Shown one piece after another: positions 35,304 to 45,730 of a DNA stretch of 64,000 nucleotides; position 1 is the stretch's first letter; each line of letters begins with the position of its first letter. The translations under genes were made by a program, and so were the position numbers. The notes under the pieces were generated by a model. It did not search any database and was not told the origin of the DNA. It was given only the letters and a program-made list of their open reading frames with translations. This DNA comes from Myxococcus stipitatus (GTDB lineage: Bacteria; Myxococcota; Myxococcia; Myxococcales; Myxococcaceae): assembly GCF_021412625.1 (NCBI RefSeq), contig NZ_JAKCFI010000012.1, forward strand, positions 177,147 to 241,146, read 5' to 3'.

Positions 35304-35318
35304 CGGCCGCCGCATGGC

Positions 35319-35825
35319 TCAGAACGGAGACAGGTGGATGTAGATGATGGAGCCGTTCGGGCAATAGATGACGATGTAGAAGAACGGGCCGCGGAAGCGG
35401 TCGTTGTTCATCTCGTAGTGCTGCTGGAGACCGAGCTGCGTCCGGCCCCCCGGACCGGCGCCCCGGGCCGCGGTGTCAGGCACCGTCAGGGAGAAGGTCT
35501 CGATGTTGGCGGGGAGCTTCACGACCTCCTTGCCGTCCTTGTCGATGAGGCCCACGGTGCCCGGGTACTTGCCGACCTGGATGTCCTCTTCGTTCGCGCG
35601 CGCGTTCACCCGGTAGTGCCCCTCCGGGATGCCCAGCTCGGGGGCGTTCACGTAGACGAAGGCGGCGTCCACACCCTCGGCGAAGCGGGCCGCGGGGACC
35701 TGCTCGAAGCCCGCGATGCTGGTCCCGGCGAAGGTGATCTTCTCCGAGGTGGAGGTGACGATCTGCTCCTTGTTCAGATGTCCGTGGATTGCTGTCTCGC
35801 ACGTGGCTGTGACACGCGTCACCAC
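35319..35825 (-). CDS. Hypothetical protein (about 168 aa)
   Basis: A beta-rich sequence with segments such as AAFVYVNAPELGIPEGHYRVNARA, split here for length, and a tail FFYIVIYCPNGSIIYIHLSPF of the same kind. No family was recognised and no signal peptide is visible. The likely start is GTG at 35825 or 35822. A palindrome lies 17 bases upstream and suggests a regulated promoter. It converges with the zinc-ribbon/pilin gene. Confidence 0.55.
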   Translation of the reverse strand: MVTRVTATCETAIHGHLNKEQIVTSTSEKITFAGTSIAGFEQVPAARFAEGVDAAFVYVNAPELGIPEGHYRVNARANEEDIQVGKYPGTVGLIDKDGKEVVKLPANIETFSLTVPDTAARGAGPGGRTQLGLQQHYEMNNDRFRGPFFYIVIYCPNGSIIYIHLSPF

Positions 35826-35841
35826 ATACAGCCCTCAATCC

Positions 35842-35858
35842 GTGACATCGCATGTCAC
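35842..35858. promoter_or_regulatory. Palindromic operator candidate
   Basis: GTGACAT-CGC-ATGTCAC, a 7-bp perfect inverted repeat with a 3-base centre, 17 bases upstream of the GTG at 35825. Size and position suit a dimeric repressor. Confidence 0.45.
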
Positions 35859-36004
35859 ACGACGAGATGTTTCACCATAGCAACCATTCACGCAGGGTTC
35901 AAACCACCCACGCGCATCGAGACATGCCTCCACCCCCGCCTGCTCGAGAGGAGGAGTCGCCGGGGCCCCACCACGGCCCCGGCGAGCGGGTCGACGGGCT
36001 GACG

Positions 36005-37162
36005 CTACTGCCCCGCGGTGACGGTGACCCCCGTCCCCACGACGCGCGTCGACGCAACGCCCGTCACGAGGTTGCCGGTGGAGACGACGGTCAGCGCGGT
36101 GCCGCCACCCTTGTCGTAGCGCAGGCCCGTGCTCCGGGTGGTGCCGGGACCCCGGATGGCATTGCCCGTCACGGAGACGAAGCCCGTGCCGTAGTTGACC
36201 TGGGCGATGGACAGGTAGTGGTAGAGCGAGCCGGTATTCGGCTCTCCGCCGAAGTTGAAGATCTTGTTGTCGGAGATGACCGACGCCGCGTCTCCCTGCA
36301 CCGTGGCACTGATGCCCGCCCACGTCCCCGTGGTGGTGCCCTCACCGAAGCCCTCGATGTAGTTGTCGGAGAGGGTAGTGCCGAAGAGGCGCAGCGCGAC
36401 GATGGCTGTCTGCCCCACGCCGTACAGGTGATTGCCTCGCACCTTCCACCCCGCCGCGTTCTCCAGGCGGATGGCGCTCACGCCGGAGTCGGCGATCCAG
36501 TTGTCGATGAGGTCCCAGTCGGTGACGGAGTTGCCGGAGTCCTGGACGTAGACGCCGTGCTGCCCGGAGTCACTGATGAAGTTGTGGACGATGCGGCCGT
36601 TCACCTGGGTGTTGGTGATGGCCACGCCAGCGCTGTTGGTATTGGTGAGGCGGATGCCCGAGCCGCGCATGGAGTTGATGCGCAGGTTCTCCACGGTGGA
36701 GTTCCACGACATCACGACGAGGCCATCCGTGGCGCGGCCCGTGTTGTTCGCGGCGTTCCCATCCAGCGTGAGGTTCTTCACGCTGATCGGATCACCCGTA
36801 TAGGTGGCCGCGTCGAGCCACGTGTCGCTCGCCATGAGCGCCGCCAGGTTGGCGCCATTGGCCTGACGGATGACCGTCCCGGAGGGCTCGCCTCCCCGGT
36901 ACGCACGCTCTCCGCGCAGCCGGAGGGTGGCGTTGACGAGGCACGGGCCGCTGAGGACGAGCTCGTCGCCCGCAGCGCTGCTGGCGACGGCCGCGTTGAT
37001 GGTCTCGTCATCCGTCGTCGTGTTGTTGCAGGTCACCGGCACCTGCGCTGCCAGTGCGGGTGCGGGCAGGAGCAGGAAGGCCACGAGCGCGGACAGGCAA
37101 CGCGCGCGCGGGGACTGCGTGGATACCAATGCCAGGGGTGTGGACAGGGTCGGGTCGTGCAT
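36005..37162 (-). CDS. Secreted right-handed parallel beta-helix protein (385 aa)
   Basis: A signal peptide (hydrophobic core CLSALVAFLLLPAPALAA, about 22-39) is followed by repeats rich in Asn/Gly/Val such as ISVKNLTLDGNAANN, VENLRINSMRGSGIRLTNTNS and WDLIDNWIADSGVSAIRLENA. These fit a pectate-lyase-like beta helix (PbH1 repeats). Such proteins bind or cleave polysaccharides or act as adhesins; no clear lyase active site is visible, so the activity is open. Two Cys early in the mature part may bond. It is upstream of nothing else in its operon. Its base composition is somewhat less GC-rich than the neighbours. Confidence 0.78.
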   Translation of the reverse strand: MHDPTLSTPLALVSTQSPRARCLSALVAFLLLPAPALAAQVPVTCNNTTTDDETINAAVASSAAGDELVLSGPCLVNATLRLRGERAYRGGEPSGTVIRQANGANLAALMASDTWLDAATYTGDPISVKNLTLDGNAANNTGRATDGLVVMSWNSTVENLRINSMRGSGIRLTNTNSAGVAITNTQVNGRIVHNFISDSGQHGVYVQDSGNSVTDWDLIDNWIADSGVSAIRLENAAGWKVRGNHLYGVGQTAIVALRLFGTTLSDNYIEGFGEGTTTGTWAGISATVQGDAASVISDNKIFNFGGEPNTGSLYHYLSIAQVNYGTGFVSVTGNAIRGPGTTRSTGLRYDKGGGTALTVVSTGNLVTGVASTRVVGTGVTVTAGQ

Positions 37163-37343
37163 GCCCGCCCGATAAACGAAGCCCTGTCACGACGCACGCC
37201 TCTCATGCAGGCGTGAGAGCGATTCCAGCCGGACGACGCAATCCCAGACACACCGCCCGCACAATCTTTCACTTCACGCGCACGAATCCGAGGCGACTTC
37301 CACGGGCCTGCAATCTCGCAGGCACCCTGGAGTCACGCGCGCA

Positions 37344-38273
37344 TCAGACCTTGAGGCGGATGGCGGAGGGCAGCAGCGTGAAGGTCGCGGGCAGGCGGCC
37401 CGGTGTCTCGCCATCCACGTCCAGGTAGACGTCCTGTCCATCCACGGACTCCGCGTGAACCGTGCGGCACCGCAGCCGGCGCGTCCCCTTCCAGGTGACG
37501 TGGGCCCCGCTGTAGACGCCCTTCGACTTGATGATGAAGTCGCTCAGCCCGTAGCCGGACCAGATGGTGACGTCGAACAGGCCGTCGTGGGTGAGCGCGT
37601 CCGGGGCGACGAACATGCCGCTGCCGAAGTAGCGCCCGTTGGCCACGGCCACGGCGGTGACGTCGACGGGCTGCGCCGGGTTGTCGTCGGTGGACAGGAG
37701 CACCTTGCGCTCGGAGTACTTCACCAGCCCCTTGAGCGTGCCCCACACGAAGCTGAAGTTGCCGCCGAGCGCCTTGCTGCCGGCGTTCACCTCGCGAGCC
37801 ACCTCCGCGCTCACCCCGAAGGAGGCGATGTTCGCGAAGTAGCGCGTCGCCGGCCGCCCCTCGTTGTCGACGAAGTCGAGCCGCCCCACGTCGAAGGGCT
37901 CCGTGGTGTCCGTGCGCAGCCGCTCCAGCGACGACTCCAGGTCCAGCGCCCAGCCGAAGGTGCGGCGGAAGTCGCCGCCCGTGCCCCGGGGAATCAGCCC
38001 CAGCGCCGCGTTGGGGTTGATGACCTTGCCGTCCCGGAAGAAGCCGTTGGTGACCTCGTTGAGCGTGCCGTCACCGCCCACGGCGACGACGCACTCGTAG
38101 CCCTGGTCGATGGCCTCGCGCGCCAGGCGCGCCGCGTCCATCCCGCCCTGGGTGAATCCGTGCCCGAACTCCCCGAGCACCTTCCCCACCTGCGCGGCAA
38201 TCTCGACCCAGCGCTTCCCGGTCTGCCCATTGGCGCTGCGTGGATTGACCACCAGGAACGTCTTCATCGGCAC
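37344..38273 (-). CDS. Diacylglycerol/lipid kinase family protein, YegS-like (309 aa)
   Basis: Begins with FLVVNPRSANGQTGKRW and carries VVAVGGDGTLNEVTNGF and LGLIPRGTGGDF, the nucleotide-binding motifs of the DAGK catalytic family. The C-terminal half (YFANIASFGVSAEV, LDVDGETPG) is the beta-sandwich lipid-binding part. It would phosphorylate a diacylglycerol or sphingoid lipid. Two starts are possible: GTG at 38273, 7 bases after GGAGG, or ATG at 38267. The length is normal. Confidence 0.88.
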   Translation of the reverse strand: MPMKTFLVVNPRSANGQTGKRWVEIAAQVGKVLGEFGHGFTQGGMDAARLAREAIDQGYECVVAVGGDGTLNEVTNGFFRDGKVINPNAALGLIPRGTGGDFRRTFGWALDLESSLERLRTDTTEPFDVGRLDFVDNEGRPATRYFANIASFGVSAEVAREVNAGSKALGGNFSFVWGTLKGLVKYSERKVLLSTDDNPAQPVDVTAVAVANGRYFGSGMFVAPDALTHDGLFDVTIWSGYGLSDFIIKSKGVYSGAHVTWKGTRRLRCRTVHAESVDGQDVYLDVDGETPGRLPATFTLLPSAIRLKV

Positions 38274-38436
38274 CTAAGCCCCTCCGTGTCGCACCCCTGT
38301 TTACGCGGTTGTGGCGCGGTACTCCACTCCAGGACACGACTCCCCGGGCAGGCAGGTCCCTCCACACCCCACCACGGGGTGACGCACCGCACAGCGAGTC
38401 GGGCCATCCCCGGCGGACACAGGCCCCCGGCGGCCC

Positions 38437-38970
38437 TCAGGAGGCCCCCAGCTCCACCCGCCTCCGGAGAGAGACGTTCCAGGTGGCGGGCAGGTCCGCC
38501 TCGCAGAACACGCAGACGAACCAGCCCTCCTTCACGAGGTTGACCTCGGCGCAGGCGACGCAGCGACGGAAGCACATCGCGGCGGTGAATCCCTGTGGGA
38601 GCAAGACGCCGAGCCCCCTGGAGGCCCAGGCCACCGCGTCCCAGCACGACACGTCCGGGCAGTAGCCCGTGGACAGGTTGGAGAGCTCGGCGACGAAGAA
38701 CCCGGCGCCCCGGCGCCCGAAGCGCAGCTCCCCGGCGGCCAGGACCTCGGCCCCTCCGGCGCAGGCCACGTGCTCGGACCTGCGCGGCGCCAGCAGCAGT
38801 CGCCCCGCCACGTCCACCACGTACGTCGCGCCCTCGGAGAGGGCCTCGGGGTGGAGCCCGAGCCAGTGGGCGACGTCCTGGAGGGACGTGACGGGCGCGC
38901 CCCGGGGCGAGGACAGCGCGTGCCGTCGCACGGCTTCGGGACCGACGTAGGGGTAGACGTGGACGAACAT
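38437..38970 (-). CDS. Hypothetical protein with C-terminal CxxC zinc site (177 aa)
   Basis: Two parts: an N-terminal half with YPYVGPEAVRRHALSSP, SLQDVAHWLGLH, TYVVDVAGRLLLAPRRSEHVA (split), and a C-terminal half with CPDVSCWDAVAW and paired CVAC and CVFC motifs that suggest a zinc site. The family was not recognised, but the plan is that of a real conserved protein. It starts 36 bases after the PhzF-like gene, so they are likely co-transcribed. Confidence 0.62.
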   Translation of the reverse strand: MFVHVYPYVGPEAVRRHALSSPRGAPVTSLQDVAHWLGLHPEALSEGATYVVDVAGRLLLAPRRSEHVACAGGAEVLAAGELRFGRRGAGFFVAELSNLSTGYCPDVSCWDAVAWASRGLGVLLPQGFTAAMCFRRCVACAEVNLVKEGWFVCVFCEADLPATWNVSLRRRVELGAS

Positions 38971-39006
38971 GCCGGGTGGACGTCCACGCCTCGTGCCCTC
39001 GGACAG

Positions 39007-39891
39007 CTACGCGCGCAAGGTCCCTTCCAGGACGGTGACGGCGACACCGCCGATGCGCGCGCGCTCGGGAGCCCCCGCGCGGCCGGTGACCTCTACCTCG
39101 ATGCGCCCCGGCTTGCCGATGGCATCTCCCTGCTCGATGCGCGCGCGCACCGTGCCGCCCTCGGCGGGCAGGGAGAGGACGCCATGGCTCGCCAGGTACA
39201 CGCCGAGCGGGCCCGCGGCCGAGCCCGTGACGGGGTCCTCCGCCACGCCCACGCCCGGCACGAAGTAGCGCGCGTGGGCCACGCTGCCGGCCTCCCGCAC
39301 GTCCCGGGTGAAGACGTACAAGCCGCGCATGCCGTGCGGCCCGAGCAGCTCCGCGAGCGCTCCGGCGCGCGGCGCCAGGTTCCACACGTCCTCCCTGCGC
39401 CGGAACGGCACCACCAGGCGCTGCGCGTTGCGATACGCCGGCAGCGTCTCGTCCACCATGTCGACGCTCCCGCCCACCAGCGGCAGCACCTTCGACAACG
39501 GCACCGGCGGCGTCTCCCACGCGTGACGGGGCGTGACGATCCACGCGCGGCTTGCTCCGCCCCCCATCGCCTCCAGCTCCACGTCGAGCGTCCCGGCCGC
39601 GCACTCCAGTCGCGCATGCCCCTCGCGAGGCAGCAACCCCCGCTCGGCCAACAGGTGGAACGTCGCCACCGTGGCGTGGCCGCAGAAATCGATCTCGGCC
39701 TTCGGCGTGAAGTAGCGCAGCCGAACGCCCCCATCCGGCCCGGACAGCATGAACGCCGTCTCCGAGGCCCCCACCGCCGCCGCGATGCGCTGCATCGCCT
39801 CCGCATCCAGCCCCACGGCGTCCAGCACCACCCCCGCGCGATTGCCCGCCCCCGCGGTCCGCGTGAAGGCGTCGACGATGCTCACCTGCAT
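39007..39891 (-). CDS. PhzF-family isomerase/epimerase (294 aa)
   Basis: N-terminus MQVSIVDAFTRTAGAGNRAGVV with the catalytic Glu44 in GASETAFML, then IDFCGHATVATFHLL and, near the end, AEDPVTGSAAGPLGVYL. These are the PhzF fold motifs. The family isomerises small acids or amino-acid derivatives; outside phenazine loci the substrate is usually unknown. No other phenazine genes are nearby. It is divergent from a MocR-type regulator across 125 bases with palindromes, which probably controls it. ATG at 39891 fits the family start. Confidence 0.9.
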   Translation of the reverse strand: MQVSIVDAFTRTAGAGNRAGVVLDAVGLDAEAMQRIAAAVGASETAFMLSGPDGGVRLRYFTPKAEIDFCGHATVATFHLLAERGLLPREGHARLECAAGTLDVELEAMGGGASRAWIVTPRHAWETPPVPLSKVLPLVGGSVDMVDETLPAYRNAQRLVVPFRRREDVWNLAPRAGALAELLGPHGMRGLYVFTRDVREAGSVAHARYFVPGVGVAEDPVTGSAAGPLGVYLASHGVLSLPAEGGTVRARIEQGDAIGKPGRIEVEVTGRAGAPERARIGGVAVTVLEGTLRA

Positions 39892-39939
39892 GGCGTGCTC
39901 CCTTTCCCTCGCGGCTCCAGCGAGCGAGGAGGCATGTAC

Positions 39940-39981
39940 CGACACAATCCTGTCGGCGGAATCGATACAATGGATGCATTG
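39940..39981. promoter_or_regulatory. Operator-like palindromes between phzF-like and mocR-like genes
   Basis: Two inverted repeats: CGACA-N6-TGTCG at 39940-39955 and CAATG-N4-CATTG at 39968-39981. The second overlaps TACAAT (39966-39971), a possible -10 for the regulator gene. Repeated ACAAT/ATTG units span the region, including ATTG near 40008. Confidence 0.5.
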
Positions 39982-40016
39982 CGCATGAACGCGCGTCAAC
40001 CGTATGGATTGTCACC

Positions 40017-41420
40017 ATGACAAGCTGGAAGCCAGACCTTCGGGGACGTGACGGGCCGCTCTATCGGGTCATCGCGGACGCGCTGGGGGCGGACATCGAG
40101 GAGGGGCGGCTCGCGGCGGGGACTCGCCTGCCCACGCACCGGGAGCTGGCGGAGAAGGTGGGCGTCACGGTGGGCACGGTGACGCGCGCCTACGCGGAGG
40201 CCGAGCGCCGGGGCCTCGTCGGCGGAGAGGTGGGCCGGGGCACCTTCGTGCGCCACCGCGATGCGCCCCGAAACCTGCCCGCGCCGTCCGCGTCCGAGGA
40301 CGACGACTCGCTCATCGAGCTGGGCCTCAACTGGCCCGCGACGCCCGCGGGCGACCCGGCGACCACGGCGCTCCGCGACGCGCTGGAGTCCCTCACGCGC
40401 TCGCCCCGCCTCCCCGAGCTGCTCGACTATGCGCCCCATGCGGGCCACGCCGCGCACCGCGAGGCTGGCGCGGCGTGGATGTCCCGCTTCGGCGTGAAGG
40501 CCACGCCCGCGCAGGTGCTGGTGTGCTCCGGGGGGCAGCACGCCATGGACGTCGCGCTCGGCGCCCTCACCCGGCCCGGGGACACCGTGCTCTGCGAGGC
40601 GCTCACCTACCCCGGGCTGAAGGTGCTCGCCCACCGGCTCCACGTCCGCCTGCACGGCGTGGCCATGGACGAGCACGGCCTCGTCCCGGACGCGCTCGAC
40701 GCCGCGTGCCGCACCGGCGCGAAGGTCCTCTTCGTCCTGCCCAATCTCCAGAACCCCACCGGCTGCGTCATGCCCGAGGAGCGCCGCCGCCGCATCGCCG
40801 CCGTGGCCCGCGCGCACGGGCTCACCGTCATCGAGGACGACGCCTACGGCCTGCTGCTCGACGAGCGCCCGCCGCCGCTGCGCGCGCTGCTGCCGGAGTC
40901 GTGCTGGTTCATCGCGGGCGTGTCCAAGCTGCTCGCCCCCGGCCTGCGCCTGGGCTACCTCGCCACGCCGGAGGGCGGAGTCCCCGAGCGCCTCGCGGAG
41001 GAGTCCGCGCTCGCCGCGCGCATGACGCCCCCGCTGACGGCGGAGGTGGCGTCGCGGTGGATTCGCGACGGCGTCGCGGACGCGCTGGTGGCGCACCGCG
41101 CGCGAGAGGCCCGGGAGCGGATGGCGCGGGCGCGAGCGGTGTTGGGCGCGTCCCTGCCCCCCGCGGCCGGGCCCGCCGGCTACCACCTGTGGCTGAGGCT
41201 GCCCTCCGGCTGGCGCGCGGAGGGCTTCGCGGCCCAGGCGCGGCGCCGAGGCGTGTCCGTCATCGCCTCGGACGTCTTCACGGTGGGGCCCTCCACCGCG
41301 CCGGCGGCGGTGCGCGTGTGCCTGGGGACACCGCGCACGCGCGCCGCGCTGGAGAAGGGCCTGGAGCGCCTCGCCCGGACGCTGGAGGCGGGGCCGGAGC
41401 CGCTCGCCTCCATCGTCTGA
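40017..41420 (+). CDS. MocR/PdxR-type regulator: GntR HTH fused to aminotransferase fold (467 aa)
   Basis: Residues 15-78 are a GntR winged helix (TRLPTHRELAEKVGVTVGTV, split). Residues 110-460 are a class I aminotransferase fold: NLQNPTGCV (Asn246), EDDAYG (Asp274, Tyr277) and the PLP lysine in GVSKLLAPGLRLGY (Lys304). MocR proteins bind PLP and an amino compound to switch DNA binding. Its likely target is the divergent PhzF-like gene and its own promoter. Its stop abuts the aspS stop with no gap. Confidence 0.92.
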   Translation: MTSWKPDLRGRDGPLYRVIADALGADIEEGRLAAGTRLPTHRELAEKVGVTVGTVTRAYAEAERRGLVGGEVGRGTFVRHRDAPRNLPAPSASEDDDSLIELGLNWPATPAGDPATTALRDALESLTRSPRLPELLDYAPHAGHAAHREAGAAWMSRFGVKATPAQVLVCSGGQHAMDVALGALTRPGDTVLCEALTYPGLKVLAHRLHVRLHGVAMDEHGLVPDALDAACRTGAKVLFVLPNLQNPTGCVMPEERRRRIAAVARAHGLTVIEDDAYGLLLDERPPPLRALLPESCWFIAGVSKLLAPGLRLGYLATPEGGVPERLAEESALAARMTPPLTAEVASRWIRDGVADALVAHRAREARERMARARAVLGASLPPAAGPAGYHLWLRLPSGWRAEGFAAQARRRGVSVIASDVFTVGPSTAPAAVRVCLGTPRTRAALEKGLERLARTLEAGPEPLASIV

Positions 41421-43238
<1,818 letters not shown>

Positions 43239-43497
43239 GGAGACCGCCTGCGTTGTTCGTAGAGGGGAAAGGCGCGGCACCATACGGATCGTGGAAACGA
43301 TGCGTCAAGGAGTCCGCGCGGGCCTGACTGCTCTCAGACGGTCGGTATCGGGGGTGTTTCCTGACGGTCCCCGCCGGGCCGTCCGGGAGGGCCCGGACGA
43401 GGCGCCCCTGGGCGAACCGCCCCCCGCCCGCTCGGCGCCGCGGATGACGCTCGGAGGGGAATACACGTTCCGAGCGGTCCGGAGTAAAACGGGGCCC

Positions 43498-44784
43498 ATG
43501 CTCCGAAAAGTCATCGCCACCACCGCCGTGCTCGGCCTGGCCGCCGGCTGTGCGCCCGACTCGAGCGCCCCGGTCAAGGTCAGCGCCCTGGTCCTCGCCA
43601 GCAATGGGGAGTACACACCCCAGGAGGTCGAACTCAAGACCATCTCCGACATCGTCGGCCTCAGCGGCAACGTGGCCGACCTGCATGGCGGGGCGCGCAT
43701 CGTCCTGGACTCCAACGACCCGGACCTCCAGAACGCCACCACGCCGGAGGCCTTCGCCAACGCGGTGCTCAAGGACTCCGGGCGGGACGTGACGGCCAGC
43801 TACATCACCCAGAACGGGGTGCTGTGGCCGGCCGACTTCCACACCTGGAACATGGTGACGACGTACTACAACCTCGAGCGCGCCTTCGACTACTTCCACG
43901 ACGTCACCAACATCCCCACGGCGGACTTCGGGGACCCGGTGCGCACGTACTACTTCCCGGAGTTCGTCCTGGTGGATGTGGACAAGGATCCCATCAAGGA
44001 CAACGCGATGTATTTCTCCGCGAACGCGTCCTTCCTCATCCTCCCGTTCGACCAGCTCCAGCGCGCCCCGCTGGCCATCAACGCCGGCATCATCGCGCAC
44101 GAGTACTCGCACCGCGTCTTCAACCTGAAGGTCTACGACGCCCAGCCCTTCCCCATCCCGCTCAGCAACTGGGCCACCGGCGGCCCGAGCCCCGGCGCCA
44201 ACATCCTCAAGTCCTTCGACGAGGGCCTGGCGGACCTGCACGCCTACGGCTCCACCTGCCGCTCGAAGCACGGCTGTGACACGCGCTTCCTCTCCACGTC
44301 CTTCCACGGCAAGTTCGACTCCGTCGCCGACGACCGCGACCTGGCGCGCACGGACCGGTGCATGACGGAGTCCTTGCGCGACAACCTCTTGAACATGAGC
44401 CTGGACCAGTTCAGCGGCTACGAGTACCTGGTGGGCACCCTGCTGGCGAGCGCGCTGTACCAGGCCGGCGAGGCCACCGGTCAGCGCGACGTGCTCCTGC
44501 GCTCCATCGTCGCCGCCTACGACGACGAGACCATCGCCACCCCCGGCCTGCAACAGCTCGCCCGTCAGCACAACTCGGACCAGACCAAGTTCACCCTCGC
44601 CGTCGCCGCCGGCGCCATCATCACCCACGTCACCGACCTGCGGCTGAAGGAAGCTGTGTGCAACGAGCTGATGGACCACCTCCAGATTCCGAGGGACCTG
44701 CTCGTCGGCACCTCCAACCCCAACCTCTGCCCGGCCAGCGCCGCGGGTGGCAACACCTGCCCCGCCCTGCCCACCGAAGGATGA
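43498..44784 (+). CDS. Lipoprotein zinc metalloprotease-like protein (428 aa)
   Basis: The lipoprotein signal ends at Cys18 (LAAGC). The zinc-protease core is IIAHEYSHRVFN (His201, Glu202, His205) with a likely third ligand Glu242 in FDEGLADLHAY. That is the HExxH plus Glu pattern of gluzincins. Several cysteines (CRSKHGCDTR) probably form disulfides. It would act on the periplasmic or outer face of the envelope. The ATGA overlap with the next gene shows coupling to an outer-membrane protein. No pro-domain was recognised. Confidence 0.82.
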   Translation: MLRKVIATTAVLGLAAGCAPDSSAPVKVSALVLASNGEYTPQEVELKTISDIVGLSGNVADLHGGARIVLDSNDPDLQNATTPEAFANAVLKDSGRDVTASYITQNGVLWPADFHTWNMVTTYYNLERAFDYFHDVTNIPTADFGDPVRTYYFPEFVLVDVDKDPIKDNAMYFSANASFLILPFDQLQRAPLAINAGIIAHEYSHRVFNLKVYDAQPFPIPLSNWATGGPSPGANILKSFDEGLADLHAYGSTCRSKHGCDTRFLSTSFHGKFDSVADDRDLARTDRCMTESLRDNLLNMSLDQFSGYEYLVGTLLASALYQAGEATGQRDVLLRSIVAAYDDETIATPGLQQLARQHNSDQTKFTLAVAAGAIITHVTDLRLKEAVCNELMDHLQIPRDLLVGTSNPNLCPASAAGGNTCPALPTEG

Positions 44785-45557
44785 GGACCGCCCCCGTGAA
44801 GACCTGGCTCACCCGCTGCCTGCTTGGCGGCCTCCTTGTGACCTCCCCCGCCCTCGCGCAGGACGACGACGCGCCCTACGCCTACCCGGAAGACGAACCC
44901 GCCCGCGACGAACAACAGGAAGCCGAGGAGGACGCCTACGAGCGCCGCCGCCGGCAGGTGGACGAGACGGACGACTTCCGCCGCGTCTCCGAGGAAGAAG
45001 GCGAGGAAGGCGACTTCAAGGAGCTCGCCGGGGTCGACGACCCGAACATCGGCTTCGCCGTGGAGCTCATCGGCGGCGCCCTGCTGCTCGACAGCTCCGA
45101 GGGCAACTTCGCCAAGACGGTGGCGGGCCTCGGGTTGCGCGCGACCTGGGAGTACGGCCGCACCTTCAACCTGGAGCCGCTGCGCGAGAACCTCTGGGCC
45201 GACCTGCGCTGGACGTACGGCAGCTACAGCGACGGCACGGACTTCATCCGCGGCGACACCGGCGTGCACTACTTCACCGTCGCGCCAGCCTACGAGCTGA
45301 AGCTGGGCAAGACGAGCCTGGGCATCTTCGGCCAGTTGGGCGGCGGCATCGGCTACCAGACGACGTCCATCACCATCGACGCCGCGGAGACGAAGGTCAA
45401 CGGCATCAAGCCCGTGTTCCAGTACGGCGTCGGCCTGCGCGGCCGGCCCCGCCTGTCCAACAAGCTGAGCCTGTCGTTCCGCGTCGAGGCCATGGGTTTC
45501 CGCCGCGGCTACCTGAACGACATCTTCCTGGGCGGCAGCATCGGCACCGCCTTCTGA
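44781..45557 (+). CDS. Outer-membrane beta-barrel protein (258 aa)
   Basis: A signal peptide ends near residue 26 (ALAQ), then a very acidic linker (DEQQEAEEDAYERRRRQ) and about eight amphipathic beta strands with aromatic girdles (FAVELIGGALLL, GLGLRATWEYG, HYFTVAPAYEL). The last residue is Phe (GTAF), a common barrel end. It overlaps the metalloprotease gene and is followed by a strong terminator, so the two form a complete unit. A partner or substrate of the protease is a fair guess. Confidence 0.75.
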   Translation: MRTAPVKTWLTRCLLGGLLVTSPALAQDDDAPYAYPEDEPARDEQQEAEEDAYERRRRQVDETDDFRRVSEEEGEEGDFKELAGVDDPNIGFAVELIGGALLLDSSEGNFAKTVAGLGLRATWEYGRTFNLEPLRENLWADLRWTYGSYSDGTDFIRGDTGVHYFTVAPAYELKLGKTSLGIFGQLGGGIGYQTTSITIDAAETKVNGIKPVFQYGVGLRGRPRLSNKLSLSFRVEAMGFRRGYLNDIFLGGSIGTAF

Positions 45558-45570
45558 AGTCCGCCGGACG

Positions 45571-45604
45571 CTTCCACGGGTCTGTCCCGCCCGTGGAAGT
45601 TTTT
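45571..45604 (+). terminator. Rho-independent terminator after the OMP gene
   Basis: CTTCCACGGG / CCCGTGGAAG, a perfect 10-bp stem with a 9-base loop, then TTTTT. It begins 14 bases after the stop. Confidence 0.92.
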
Positions 45605-45660
45605 GCACCCTGCGGCCACCCGTGCGCCCCGCCGCTCTTCGGTTTCCAAGGGGTTGGGGG

Positions 45661-45677
45661 TTGGCACATGCCCTGCT
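45661..45677 (+). promoter_or_regulatory. Sigma-54 (RpoN) promoter candidate
   Basis: TTGGCACATGCCCTGCT: GG at 45663-45664 and GC at 45675-45676 with exactly 10 bases between. It fits the -24/-12 consensus well. The ATG of the YHS gene lies 54 bases downstream. Confidence 0.65.
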
Positions 45678-45730
45678 TATCCCCACTGTCGGGGGTGGGC
45701 GTGGGGCCCCCACGGGCGGGGAGAGGACGC

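Noticed and set aside
35842..35858. CRP-type site
   Set aside because: TGTGA and TCAC halves are present, but the spacer is 9 instead of 6 bases, so it does not fit CRP.
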